A stretch of 64,000 nucleotides of DNA from Flavobacteriaceae bacterium YJPT1-3 (GTDB taxonomy: Bacteria > Bacteroidota > Bacteroidia > Flavobacteriales > Flavobacteriaceae): contig CP123444.1 in assembly GCA_029866965.1 (NCBI GenBank), positions 248,001 to 312,000 of the forward strand. The letters are read 5' to 3'. Positions 8,353 through 16,749 of the stretch are shown piece by piece. The notes beneath the pieces are model-generated. The model was not told the DNA's origin. It made no database searches and saw nothing but the letters and a program-made list of their open reading frames with translations. Position 1 is the stretch's first letter. Each line of letters starts with the position of its first letter. The position numbers were made by a program, and so were the translations under genes.

Positions 8353-8397
8353 CATGCTTTGATTTTAGCGGCTCTACCTCAAATGCGATAAACATTG

Positions 8398-8405
8398 TAT
8401 TTTTG
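8398..8405 (+). promoter_or_regulatory. Putative -7 promoter element for the HAD gene
   Basis: TATTTTTG fits TAnnTTTG and lies seven bases before the ATG at 8412, leaving almost no leader. Confidence 0.5.
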
Positions 8406-8411
8406 TAGATT

Positions 8412-8870
8412 ATGAGTTCCCCTAACGCGACCAAGACCATAGCTGTAGATTTTGATGGCACCCTGGTAGAAAATGCCTATCCAGCCATTGGAAAACCCAT
8501 GCTCTTTGCCTTCGAGACCTTGAAAAAACTTCAAGAGAAGGGCTTTTTGCTCATTTTATGGACCTATCGCTCGGGAACCCAATTGGAAGAGGCGGTGGCT
8601 TTTTGTGAGAAAAAAGGAATTGAATTCTACGCGGTTAATAAAAGCTATCCTGAAGAAGAAATGAGTACGAAGATCAGCAGAAAGATTCATGCCGATCTAT
8701 TTATTGATGACCGAAATATTGGAGGCCTTATGGGCTGGGGTGAAATTTATCAGTTGCTGATCGGTACCGAAGGCCAACCCGCAACGGTCACCCTAAAAAA
8801 GACAAAAAAGAAGAAACCGGGCCACCGACTTCTGGAGAAGTTTAATGCCTTGTTTGAAGACGACGAATAA
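8412..8870 (+). CDS. HAD-superfamily hydrolase-like protein
   Basis: A 152-residue HAD-fold protein of the small group seen across Bacteroidota (BT0820-like). Motif I is VDFDGTLVE near residue 12, and motif II is ILWTYRSG. FIDDRNIGG, near residue 105, carries the metal-binding Asp pair. The C-terminal tail is lysine-rich. It has no cap domain, so a macromolecular or small phosphorylated substrate is possible; none is known. It is nine bases upstream of map and probably co-transcribed with it. Confidence 0.8.
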   Translation: MSSPNATKTIAVDFDGTLVENAYPAIGKPMLFAFETLKKLQEKGFLLILWTYRSGTQLEEAVAFCEKKGIEFYAVNKSYPEEEMSTKISRKIHADLFIDDRNIGGLMGWGEIYQLLIGTEGQPATVTLKKTKKKKPGHRLLEKFNALFEDDE

Positions 8871-8879
8871 CAATAATAC

Positions 8880-9698
8880 ATGATCATACCCAAAACTCGA
8901 GAAGAAATCGAATTGATGCGTGAGAGCGCTCTGATCGTATCACGCACCCTGGGCATGTTGGCTGCAGAGGTCAAGCCTGGCGTGACCACCTTACAGCTGG
9001 ATAAACTGGCAGAAGAATTCATCAGAGACCATGGCGCCGTACCCGGTTTTCTGGGCTTGTACGACTTTCCGAACACCCTCTGCATGAGTCCGAATGAGCA
9101 AGTGGTGCACGGTTTTCCCAATGATACCCCTTTGGAAGAAGGCGATATCATCTCTATTGATTGTGGCGCCATTAAAAATGAGTTCTACGGAGATCATGCT
9201 TACACCTTTGAGGTAGGCGAAGTGGATGAAGGGACTAAGCACCTTTTAGAGGTAACCAAAGAGAGTTTGTACATTGGGATCAGTGAGTTTAAAGCGGGAA
9301 ACAGGACCGGTGATGTAGGCTATGCCATACAGCGATATACGGAAGCTCACGGCTATGGGGTCGTTCGCGAACTCGTAGGTCACGGCCTGGGACGCAAAAT
9401 GCATGAGGATCCGGAAATGCCCAACTACGGCCGCCGCGGACGCGGCAAAAAACTCGTTGAAGGCATGGTGGTCGCCATCGAACCCATGATCAATATGGGT
9501 ACCAAAAATATCAGGCAACACCGGGATGGATGGACCATCACTACCCGCGACAATAAACCCAGTGCCCATTTTGAACACAACGTAGCCCTGATCGACGGAA
9601 AACCGGAACTACTGTCTACCTTTCAATACATTTACGACGTACTCGGAATCGAAAGTGAGGAAGAAGTCCCCTTTCGACGTGAACCTTTGGTGGTCTAA
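8880..9698 (+). CDS. map: Type I methionyl aminopeptidase
   Basis: A 272-residue cytosolic enzyme removing the initiator Met from nascent proteins. Pita-bread-fold metal ligands are visible: Asp in SIDCGA, Asp in GDHAYTF, His in GHGLGRKMHEDP, Glu in AIEPMIN and Glu in SAHFEHN. The substrate His is in EQVVHGFP. There is no N-terminal zinc-finger extension. It lies between the HAD gene (nine-base gap) and a methyltransferase gene (two-base gap), which suggests an operon of unrelated housekeeping functions. Confidence 0.95.
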   Translation: MIIPKTREEIELMRESALIVSRTLGMLAAEVKPGVTTLQLDKLAEEFIRDHGAVPGFLGLYDFPNTLCMSPNEQVVHGFPNDTPLEEGDIISIDCGAIKNEFYGDHAYTFEVGEVDEGTKHLLEVTKESLYIGISEFKAGNRTGDVGYAIQRYTEAHGYGVVRELVGHGLGRKMHEDPEMPNYGRRGRGKKLVEGMVVAIEPMINMGTKNIRQHRDGWTITTRDNKPSAHFEHNVALIDGKPELLSTFQYIYDVLGIESEEEVPFRREPLVV

Positions 9699-9700
9699 GC

Positions 9701-10465
9701 GTGAAAAAGCTCTTCCGTTTCGTCCTGCAAAAAGTTCCCCGCCCCTGGCTGATCCGGATGAGTTATTGGATACGCCCCATTCTGGCTACTCTACTGCGCG
9801 GAAAACGCTATACCGACCCCATTGATAATAAAAGTTTTTCCCGCTTTCTTCCCTACGGTTATGGAGCCCAGCGAGACAACGTCTTGTCCCCGTCGACCCT
9901 CTCCCTGGAAAGGCACCGGTTGCTTTGGCTGTACTTAGAACGAGAGACCAGCTTCTTTAACGAACCGGCCTCCTTGCTGCATTTTGCGCCTGAACAGGCT
10001 TTTTATAAGCGCTTTCGCGAAATGGATCACCTGACCTATACCACCACCGATCTTAATTCGCCCCTGGCCGATGTGGAGGCCGATATCTGTGAACTCCCCT
10101 TTGCAGACAACAGCTATGATTGGATACTCTGTAACCACGTCTTAGAACACATCCCAAATGATCTGCAAGCGATGCGTGAATTGTACCGAGTGCTCAAACC
10201 GGGAGGCACAGCCATTCTACAAGTTCCTTTAGACAATGACCGGGCCAATAGCTTCGAAGATGATTCGATTACGGATCGTAAAAAAAGAGCAGAAATCTTT
10301 GGACAGTACGATCATGTGCGCATTTACGGTATGGACTATTTCGATCGTTTAGCCAGCGTTGGATTTCGCGTAAGCGCCGTCGACTATACCCGAGAGCTGC
10401 AGTCAGGAGAAGTGACCCAATATTGCCTGAGTCGGGGAGAATTGATTCCGGTCTGCTTTAAATAA
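9701..10465 (+). CDS. Class I SAM-dependent methyltransferase
   Basis: A 254-residue protein starting at a GTG two bases after map. The Rossmann-type methyltransferase core is incomplete in its first glycine loop (LLHFAPEQAFYKRF replaces the usual GxGxG). The later motifs are clear: DLNSPLADVEADICELPF, DWILCNHVLEHIPND and ELYRVLKPGGTAILQVP. It resembles methyltransferases acting on small or lipid substrates, and the target cannot be told. The palindrome copy at 10013-10022 encodes FRE, and a near-cognate copy (TTTCGCGTAAGCG) lies at 10364-10376. Confidence 0.8.
   Translation: MKKLFRFVLQKVPRPWLIRMSYWIRPILATLLRGKRYTDPIDNKSFSRFLPYGYGAQRDNVLSPSTLSLERHRLLWLYLERETSFFNEPASLLHFAPEQAFYKRFREMDHLTYTTTDLNSPLADVEADICELPFADNSYDWILCNHVLEHIPNDLQAMRELYRVLKPGGTAILQVPLDNDRANSFEDDSITDRKKRAEIFGQYDHVRIYGMDYFDRLASVGFRVSAVDYTRELQSGEVTQYCLSRGELIPVCFK
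10013..10022. repeat. Iterated palindrome TTTCGCGAAA, copy 5
   Basis: In the methyltransferase gene, read as F-R-E; left flank AGCGC keeps one extended arm. Confidence 0.85.
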
Positions 10466-10484
10466 TTCGTATTTTAGTCCCCTT

Positions 10485-12590
10485 ATGCGTGGCATCCTCC
10501 ACCCTTACCTCAGTGCCTTGATCGGACTTTTTTCGTGCCTAACGATCTGGGCGCAAAATCCCAACGATTGTGTCAACGCAGTTTTAATTTGCGGAACTAC
10601 AGCTATAGGCATTGAACCCGATGGGGCCGGAGCTGATGAATTTGCCTCGCCCAATAACTTTGCCCCACCCTGTTACACCTTCAACAATAATACGGTCTGG
10701 TTTCAAGTAGAAATAGAAGCTGCCGGAACCTTTGGATTTGACATCGTCCCTGATAATGGCACAGATGATTACGATTTTGCAGTCTACGGGCCCGTTACCG
10801 ACTGTAGCAATCTAGGGGCTTCTATTCGTTGCTCCAGTACCAATCCGCAGCAGGCGGGCGTATCTGCTGATACCGGTCTGAATGGCACTGAAACAGACAC
10901 TCAGGAAGGTCCCGGTCCTGACGGTAATGGCTATTTACAGTGGCTTACGGTGAATGCCGGCGAGCGGTACTACATATTAGTAGATCGAGCCATTGGCTCT
11001 GCCGGTTTTAATTTCAATACCACCGGATCTGCTCAACTGCCATTGGCTCCTGAAGCTAACCCAGTAACCGATCTGGAGTCCTGCGATCAAAGCAACGCCG
11101 GTCTGGAACAAGCCGAATTTGATCTGTCACCACAAATCCCACTAATACAGAATGGTCAACCCAATACTGCGGTCACTTTTCACGCCTCCCTTAACGATGC
11201 CAACATTGGGATCAATACTTTACCTCTGAATTATACGAATACGGCCAATCCTCAAACCATTTATGCACGCATTCAAAACAGCACCAACTCCTGTTCAGCG
11301 ATTACCGATTTTGAACTTCAAGTGACCTCAGAGCCTAATTTCTCCACTCCCGATGATTTATATTTCTGTGATCTGGGCGCACCCACACTCGTGACCTTGA
11401 GTATTTTCGATGATCAAATAAGCTCAGACAATCCCTCGCTTGATATTTCCTATTACAGCAGTTTGACCGATGCTGAAAACGACCTCAACGCAATCACAGA
11501 AATTATTATCGCTTCAGGCACGGTCACCGTGTATTTTCGGGTGACTGAAAATTTTCCCAATGGTGCCAGCTGCGTAGGGCTTGGACAATTCTTAATCGGT
11601 GCCGAGTCGAGTCCGTTGGCCAATGCCCTTCCTCCTTTTGAACAGTGTCGCAATCCTGACGGACCTACGAATTTCGATTTGGCCGGGCAGATCGACGCGA
11701 TCAACGCCGGCAATCCTCCGGATAGCTACCAAACGTTCTTCTACTTCAGCACAACAGACCGGGCCAACGACGACAACCGTCTTCCTTTAAATTACGTTCC
11801 ACAATCAGATGGCGAGTTCATTTACATTCGGGTGATCGATCCCGTTTCCGGATGTTTTACCGACACTCAACTCGAACTCATCACCCATCCCAATCCACAA
11901 CCCAGCCTGTATCCAAATGATCTCTACTGCCTGAACAGCCCGGATGCTCTGATCCTGGAGACTGAGCCCGGCTTCGCCTATTACCGGTGGAGTACCGGTG
12001 AAGAAGGTCCTGACCTGAACCAGATCAGCGTGCGCGAAGGCGGCACCTATACCGTGGAAGTAAGCAACGAATTTGGTTGTACCACCAGCGTAAATACCGA
12101 GGTCCAGGTGTCGAATAGTGCTACCATTCAGGACATCACAACGACCCGATTTGAATATCCCAATAACCAGGTAGAAGTGGTGGCGACCGGTGAAGGAGAT
12201 TATGAATATTCGCTGGACGAGGGTCCTTTTCAGGAAAGTGCGGTATTCAATCCGGTACCCTATGGCTTTCATACTGCCTTTGTGCGGGATCGCAATGGGT
12301 GCGGCATCGTTAGTGAGCGCTTTCTGGTATTGGACTATCCGCGTTTTTTCACCCCCAATGCTGATGGTTTTAATGATCTGTGGTACATAGAAGGTCTGGA
12401 AACCATACCTCAGGCACGGAGTCTGCGTATTTACAACCGCTATGGAAAATTACTGCGCCAACTCGATCTTAGAAATCCCAGCTGGGACGGCACCCTCAAC
12501 GGAAGCCGGTTACCCGCAGATGACTATTGGTTTGAATTGATCCTGGAAGAGGGATTTACGGTACGTGCTCATTTCAGCCTGAAGACTTAA
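10485..12590 (+). CDS. Secreted protein with type-B T9SS sorting domain
   Basis: A 701-residue exported protein. A signal peptide (to IWAQ) is followed by a domain with several cysteines (NDCVNAVLICG..) like those in flavobacterial adhesins, then repeated Ig-like strands with LPLNYT/LPLNYV echoes. The C-terminus is the gliding-motility-associated type-B domain, recognisable by FFTPNADGFNDLWYI, IYNRYGKLL and SWDGTLNG..LPADDYWF. Such proteins cross the outer membrane by the type IX system and stay on or leave the surface, as adhesins or enzymes; no catalytic motif is visible here. Its stop codon interlocks with that of apbE. Confidence 0.9.
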   Translation: MRGILHPYLSALIGLFSCLTIWAQNPNDCVNAVLICGTTAIGIEPDGAGADEFASPNNFAPPCYTFNNNTVWFQVEIEAAGTFGFDIVPDNGTDDYDFAVYGPVTDCSNLGASIRCSSTNPQQAGVSADTGLNGTETDTQEGPGPDGNGYLQWLTVNAGERYYILVDRAIGSAGFNFNTTGSAQLPLAPEANPVTDLESCDQSNAGLEQAEFDLSPQIPLIQNGQPNTAVTFHASLNDANIGINTLPLNYTNTANPQTIYARIQNSTNSCSAITDFELQVTSEPNFSTPDDLYFCDLGAPTLVTLSIFDDQISSDNPSLDISYYSSLTDAENDLNAITEIIIASGTVTVYFRVTENFPNGASCVGLGQFLIGAESSPLANALPPFEQCRNPDGPTNFDLAGQIDAINAGNPPDSYQTFFYFSTTDRANDDNRLPLNYVPQSDGEFIYIRVIDPVSGCFTDTQLELITHPNPQPSLYPNDLYCLNSPDALILETEPGFAYYRWSTGEEGPDLNQISVREGGTYTVEVSNEFGCTTSVNTEVQVSNSATIQDITTTRFEYPNNQVEVVATGEGDYEYSLDEGPFQESAVFNPVPYGFHTAFVRDRNGCGIVSERFLVLDYPRFFTPNADGFNDLWYIEGLETIPQARSLRIYNRYGKLLRQLDLRNPSWDGTLNGSRLPADDYWFELILEEGFTVRAHFSLKT

Positions 12591-13594
12591 TCCAATTGCA
12601 AGCGGAAGCCCGGAGTCGCATAGATGGACGTACTGTCTTTGGATACTTCGTAAATCAAGTAGGCATCTATCTCTTTATGGGCCTTTAGGAAGGCCTGTGC
12701 TTTTTCCAGGCCCATGGCCATAAAAGCTGTAGCATAGCCGTCAGCGGCTGCACAAGTGGATGCCAGTACCGAAGCACTCAGCACATTACTTGCCTGCGCA
12801 CTGCCGGTTCGCGGATCTAAGGTATGCACGTAGCGCGCACCCGTAGTCGGATCAATGCGGTATTTTCGGTAATTACCGGAGGTGGCCATACCCTGATCCC
12901 TTAAGCGTACCGCTGCAGAATAACTTCGTTCTGCCAGTTGAGAATCGACATTCTCTATGCCCACCCTCCAATCGGCCTCTTTGCGAAGATTGCGGCCGCG
13001 AGCCAAAAGCTCGCCACCCAATTCGATTAAATAATCCTGGACACCCTGTGCTTCCAGATACGCCCCGATGCGATCGATCCCGTAGCCTTTGGCAATGGCA
13101 CTGAAATCAAAGGCGATCGCCGGATGATTTTTTTGGATACGTCCGGATTCGGTAAGTTGTACTTTTTGAAAACCTACGTATTCTAATAAGGAGTCGACCT
13201 TTTCCTGATCCAGCTCATTGAGCTCATAGCCGGGGCCAAAACCGTAGGCATTGGCCAGGACCCCCACGGTAGGATCGAAGAATCCATCCGTCTGCTGATG
13301 TAGCTTTCGCGAAAGCGAAAACACTTCCTGAAACATAATATCTACCACCACTGAAGTGTCTCCTTGATTGATCCGGGAAATGTCTGAGGTAGGGAGGTAG
13401 GTACTCATCGATTGATTGACCCGCTGTACCACCGAATCAATACCCGTCTTCCAATCTTGTTCTTGAGTACTGTACAATTGAATCCCATAGGTCGTCCCAA
13501 AGGCTTCCCCCTGAACAACCTGATAACTCACTTGTGGCTCCTGGCAGGAGGATAAGCACAGTAGGAAAATGACGATGTAGTGATAAATTCTCAT
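12587..13594 (-). CDS. apbE: FAD:protein FMN transferase
   Basis: A 335-residue lipoprotein (lipobox LSSC) of the ApbE family. ApbE attaches FMN covalently, through a phosphodiester bond, to Thr or Ser in periplasm-facing flavoproteins such as NqrB and NqrC. Family motifs include FGTTYGIQLYS, DISRINQ, FDPTVGVLANAYGFGP, FDFSAIAKGYGIDRI, LIELGGELLARG, HTLDPRTG and CAAADGYATAFM, the last being the metal site. It follows the nqr operon on the same strand, matching its role in maturing that complex, and overlaps the upstream small gene by four bases (ATGA). The palindrome at 13305-13314 encodes LSRK. Confidence 0.93.
   Translation of the reverse strand: MRIYHYIVIFLLCLSSCQEPQVSYQVVQGEAFGTTYGIQLYSTQEQDWKTGIDSVVQRVNQSMSTYLPTSDISRINQGDTSVVVDIMFQEVFSLSRKLHQQTDGFFDPTVGVLANAYGFGPGYELNELDQEKVDSLLEYVGFQKVQLTESGRIQKNHPAIAFDFSAIAKGYGIDRIGAYLEAQGVQDYLIELGGELLARGRNLRKEADWRVGIENVDSQLAERSYSAAVRLRDQGMATSGNYRKYRIDPTTGARYVHTLDPRTGSAQASNVLSASVLASTCAAADGYATAFMAMGLEKAQAFLKAHKEIDAYLIYEVSKDSTSIYATPGFRLQLD
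13303..13316. repeat. Iterated palindrome GCTTTCGCGAAAGC, copy 6
   Basis: In apbE (minus strand), read as L-S-R-K. Confidence 0.85.
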
Positions 13595-13953
13595 AAGATC
13601 TCCTGTAAACCATTATAAATGACGCTGTAATTGGTACCCTGCACCAGGGGTTTCTGATAGTCTTCAGCATGCCCCAGACCCACCCCGGCATAGAAGGTTC
13701 GCGCCTCAAACTTCGCTGCATGATCCTTCATTTTTTGCATAAAGTCCCGATCGTAATGCGTAACTGGATCAGGGTAGGAAACCGCTCTGACAATAATGAA
13801 ATGGAGTTTTTTGTCTTTGAGCGCGACAAACTGCGGATCTCGTTTCAGTTTTGAGTTTACACCCAAAAACTCGAAACCATCGGCTTCAAGTTCCTTCCCA
13901 ACCACATTCATGGCCAGATTGTGCAGTTCTTGAGGGGTAAGTTCCTGTGACAT
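13591..13953 (-). CDS. Small conserved protein between nqrF and apbE
   Basis: A 120-residue soluble-looking protein of unknown function. The ATG at 13951-13953 (MSQELTPQELHNL) is preferred, because the alternative ATG at 13983 would put the nqr terminator hairpin inside the coding sequence. There is no signal peptide or membrane segment. Visible features are GFEFLGVNSKLKRDPQFVA and a C-terminal YYAG-like segment ending VIYNGLQEIL. Its position between nqrF and apbE, with a four-base overlap to apbE, suggests a part in assembling or flavinylating the Na+-NQR complex. That is inference from context only. Confidence 0.75.
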   Translation of the reverse strand: MSQELTPQELHNLAMNVVGKELEADGFEFLGVNSKLKRDPQFVALKDKKLHFIIVRAVSYPDPVTHYDRDFMQKMKDHAAKFEARTFYAGVGLGHAEDYQKPLVQGTNYSVIYNGLQEIL

Positions 13954-13962
13954 AGGTAAAAT

Positions 13963-13992
13963 TAAAAAACCCTGAATAGACATTCAGGGTTT
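13963..13992 (-). terminator. Terminator of the nqr operon, abutting the next start codon
   Basis: AAACCCTGAAT (13967-13977) and ATTCAGGGTTT (13982-13992) form an 11-bp perfect stem with a four-base loop. On the minus strand it is followed by TTTTTT and a second T-run. It ends about ten bases before the ATG of the small gene at 13953, so expression of that gene and apbE must use read-through or a promoter inside the hairpin region. Confidence 0.85.
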
Positions 13993-14015
13993 ATGGTTTA
14001 AATCATGCTTGCATA

Positions 14016-15335
14016 TTATCCTCCGAAGTCATCGAAACGGATATTCTCATCTGGGATTCCGAAATCCTCACCCATTTTTTGAACCGCCTGGTTCATCAAT
14101 GGAGGACCACAGAAGTACAATTCGATATCTTCAGGAGCCTCATGCTTGCTCAAATAATGATCGATCACGCATTGGTGTATAAATCCAACGAAACCATCAC
14201 CGGGAGCGTCCAGGTCTTCTTTCACTTTCCAGTTATCCTCCTCTAAAGGTTCAGACAAGGCTAAGTAGAAACTGAAGTTTGGGAAATCTTTTTCCAATTG
14301 GTAGAAATGATCCAGATAGAACAACTCGCGTTTAGAACGTCCTCCATACCAATAGGTTACTTTACGACCGGTTTTTAAGGTCTTAAAGAGATGGTACAAA
14401 TGGGAGCGCATGGGCGCCATACCGGCACCACCCCCTACGTAGAGCATTTCTGCGTCTGATTCGTTGATAAAGAACTCTCCATAAGGTCCGGAGATGGTCA
14501 CCTTATCACCTTCTTTCAACGAGAAAATATAGGAAGAGGCTATCCCGGGATTCACATCCATCCACTGGTTCTTCGCTCGATCCCATGGCGGCGTAGCGAT
14601 ACGCACGTTCAACATGATCTCACGCCCCTCTGCAGGGTAGGAAGCCATAGAATAAGCGCGCTCTACGGTTTCGGTATTCTTCATCACTAAAGGCCACAAA
14701 CCGAATTTATCCCATTCCTGCTGGAATTTATCGGGTTTATCATGCTCCTCAGGGTGAGCGGTGATATCCATATCTTCGTATTTCACTTCGCAGGGCGGAA
14801 TCTCGATCTGGATGTAGCCACCCGCCTTGTAACCCATGTCTTCCGGAATCTCGACGACGAATTCTTTAATGAAAGAGGCGACATTATAGTTACGTACAAC
14901 CACGCCGTCCCATTTCTTAATTCCAAAGATTTCTTCAGGAATCTCGATATTCATGTCTTGTTTTACTTTCACCTGACAAGCCAATCGAGCACCTTGTTGT
15001 AATTCTTTACGGGTAAAATGCGGAGTTTCTGTAGGCAGGGCTTCACCACCACCTTCTAAAACATGACACTCACATTGAATACAGGTACCTCCACCTCCAC
15101 AGGCTGAAGGCAGAAAGACTTTCTTGCTCCCCAGTGTCGACAATAGCGAACTTCCTGAGGCGACTTCAATTTTTTTCTCGCCATTAATGGTAATGGTCAC
15201 GGGTCCGGAGGGTGATAATTTTTCTTTGGTAAAAATCAAGAGACCTACCAAAGCCAGTATCAGCACTAAGAAGGCGACAACTGTGGCGATTACAACACCT
15301 GTGGTACTTGCGGCTAAAAGAATCATACTACTCAT
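14016..15335 (-). CDS. nqrF: Na+-NQR subunit F (NADH dehydrogenase flavoprotein)
   Basis: A 439-residue entry subunit of the sodium-pumping NADH:quinone reductase. Residues about 8-36 form one membrane helix. A [2Fe-2S] ferredoxin domain follows, with CGGGGTCIQC then CECHV. The FAD/NADH oxidoreductase module comes next, with RAYSMASYP as the FAD-binding motif, GGGAGMAPMRSHLYHL for NADH, and CGPPLMNQAV near the end. It passes electrons from NADH through FAD to the iron-sulfur centre. It starts inside the last bases of nqrE (eight-base overlap) and is the last subunit gene before the operon terminator. Confidence 0.97.
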   Translation of the reverse strand: MSSMILLAASTTGVVIATVVAFLVLILALVGLLIFTKEKLSPSGPVTITINGEKKIEVASGSSLLSTLGSKKVFLPSACGGGGTCIQCECHVLEGGGEALPTETPHFTRKELQQGARLACQVKVKQDMNIEIPEEIFGIKKWDGVVVRNYNVASFIKEFVVEIPEDMGYKAGGYIQIEIPPCEVKYEDMDITAHPEEHDKPDKFQQEWDKFGLWPLVMKNTETVERAYSMASYPAEGREIMLNVRIATPPWDRAKNQWMDVNPGIASSYIFSLKEGDKVTISGPYGEFFINESDAEMLYVGGGAGMAPMRSHLYHLFKTLKTGRKVTYWYGGRSKRELFYLDHFYQLEKDFPNFSFYLALSEPLEEDNWKVKEDLDAPGDGFVGFIHQCVIDHYLSKHEAPEDIELYFCGPPLMNQAVQKMGEDFGIPDENIRFDDFGG

Positions 15336-16065
15336 TAATTTTGATGTTAGTCACTTCGGCTACTTCTTTATTGGCTGCGGTTTCTTGGTTGTCTGTTTCT
15401 GGGCTTACTTGAGCGCTTTCTGCTTCCGCTGGTGCGGCTTCATCGCCTCCGGTAAGCATCCCACCAAAACTCATAAAGCCAATGGCCATGAGTCCGGTGA
15501 TAATAAAGGTAATTCCTAATCCGCGTAAGGGAGCAGGTACGTTGCTGTATCTGATCTTTTCCCGTATGGCTGCAATGGCGAGGATGGCTAGAAACCAACC
15601 GATCCCGGAACTCACTCCGTAGTTGAAGGCCAAGCCTAGTGAGGCAATGTCTCTAGACTGCATAAAGAGAGAACCTCCCAGGATCGCACAATTTACCGCG
15701 ATCAAGGGCAAGAATATCCCCAATGAATTATAGAGTGCCGGAGAGAATTTCTCCACCACGATCTCTACCAATTGCACCATGGTTGCGATGGTCGCAATAA
15801 ATAGGATAAAGGATAAAAAGCTCAAATCGTAAGAGGCGTATTCCGGGCCTAACCAGCTTAGGGCTCCGTCTCTTAAAATATACTGGTCTAACAACCAGTT
15901 CAAGGGAACGGTTACGGCCAGAACGAAGATCACGGCAGCACCCAATCCCACGGCGGTAGTAACTTTTTTGGAAACCGCCAGATAAGAACACATCCCCAGA
16001 AAGGTCGCGAAGACCATATTATCGATGAAGATGGATTTGAAAAATAATTCCGTATGCTCTAACAT
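15328..16065 (-). CDS. nqrE: Na+-NQR subunit E
   Basis: A 245-residue integral membrane subunit with six predicted helices. It begins MLEHTELFFKSIFIDNMVFATFLGMC, whose cysteine is one of the two that help bind the intramembrane iron centre shared with NqrD. NCAILGGSLFM carries the second conserved Cys. The canonical body ends near residue 205. The last 40 residues are an acidic, Glu/Ala-rich tail absent from the Vibrio protein (about 198 aa) and probably disordered. The end overlaps nqrF by eight bases. Confidence 0.95.
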   Translation of the reverse strand: MLEHTELFFKSIFIDNMVFATFLGMCSYLAVSKKVTTAVGLGAAVIFVLAVTVPLNWLLDQYILRDGALSWLGPEYASYDLSFLSFILFIATIATMVQLVEIVVEKFSPALYNSLGIFLPLIAVNCAILGGSLFMQSRDIASLGLAFNYGVSSGIGWFLAILAIAAIREKIRYSNVPAPLRGLGITFIITGLMAIGFMSFGGMLTGGDEAAPAEAESAQVSPETDNQETAANKEVAEVTNIKINE

Positions 16066-16099
16066 AGTGTATGTGTTTTAGAAAGACTCGGTCTTTCTT

Positions 16100-16747
16100 T
16101 TAGTTTTCTTCGATCAAGGCTTTATTTCGCGAACGCTGTACCCAAATAATGAGTCCGACTACGATCAACGCCATGGGGGACAACAACATAAATCCGTTGT
16201 TTTCATAGCCAAAGGCATATAAACCGGTTTGTTCAATAGGATCTCCCAGTACTTTATAGCCCAATAAAGTTCCCGAGCCCAATAACTCACGGAAGAAACC
16301 TACAATGATCAGGATAATTCCATAACCCAAGGCATTTCCGATACCATCTAAAAAGGACTTCCACGGACCGTTCCCCAGGGCGAATGCCTCAAAGCGACCC
16401 ATGATGATACAGTTGGTAATGATTAGCCCGATGAATACCGAAAGTTCTTTACTCAGACTGTAAGCGTAGGCTTTCAATACCTGATCTACAATGATCACCA
16501 AAGCAGCCACTACGATCAATTGAACGATAATCCGAATTTTAGAAGGAATCGCATTGCGCATAAGAGAAATAACGACGTTTCCAACCCCCATAACGAAGAG
16601 TACGGAAATGGTCATTACAATACTAGCTTTCAGCTGTGCGGTAATCGCCAAAGCCGAACAGATCCCGAGTACCTGAATGGTAATGGGATTGTTATCCGCT
16701 AAAGGGTCAAGAATTAAACCGCGTTCTTTTTTTGAAAATATGGCCAT
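16100..16747 (-). CDS. nqrD: Na+-NQR subunit D
   Basis: A 215-residue membrane subunit homologous to NqrE. Visible motifs are LGICSALAIT, with the first iron-ligand Cys, and FIGLIITNCIIMGRFEAFA, with the second. About six hydrophobic segments are present. With NqrE it forms the membrane core that holds the intramembrane iron centre. It begins two bases after nqrC and ends 34 bases before nqrE. Confidence 0.96.
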   Translation of the reverse strand: MAIFSKKERGLILDPLADNNPITIQVLGICSALAITAQLKASIVMTISVLFVMGVGNVVISLMRNAIPSKIRIIVQLIVVAALVIIVDQVLKAYAYSLSKELSVFIGLIITNCIIMGRFEAFALGNGPWKSFLDGIGNALGYGIILIIVGFFRELLGSGTLLGYKVLGDPIEQTGLYAFGYENNGFMLLSPMALIVVGLIIWVQRSRNKALIEEN

Positions 16748-16749
16748 GG

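Noticed and set aside
13963-13992. Coding start at 13983 for the small nqr-linked protein
   Set aside because: It would place the strong terminator hairpin within the gene, and the added residues look non-conserved in pattern.
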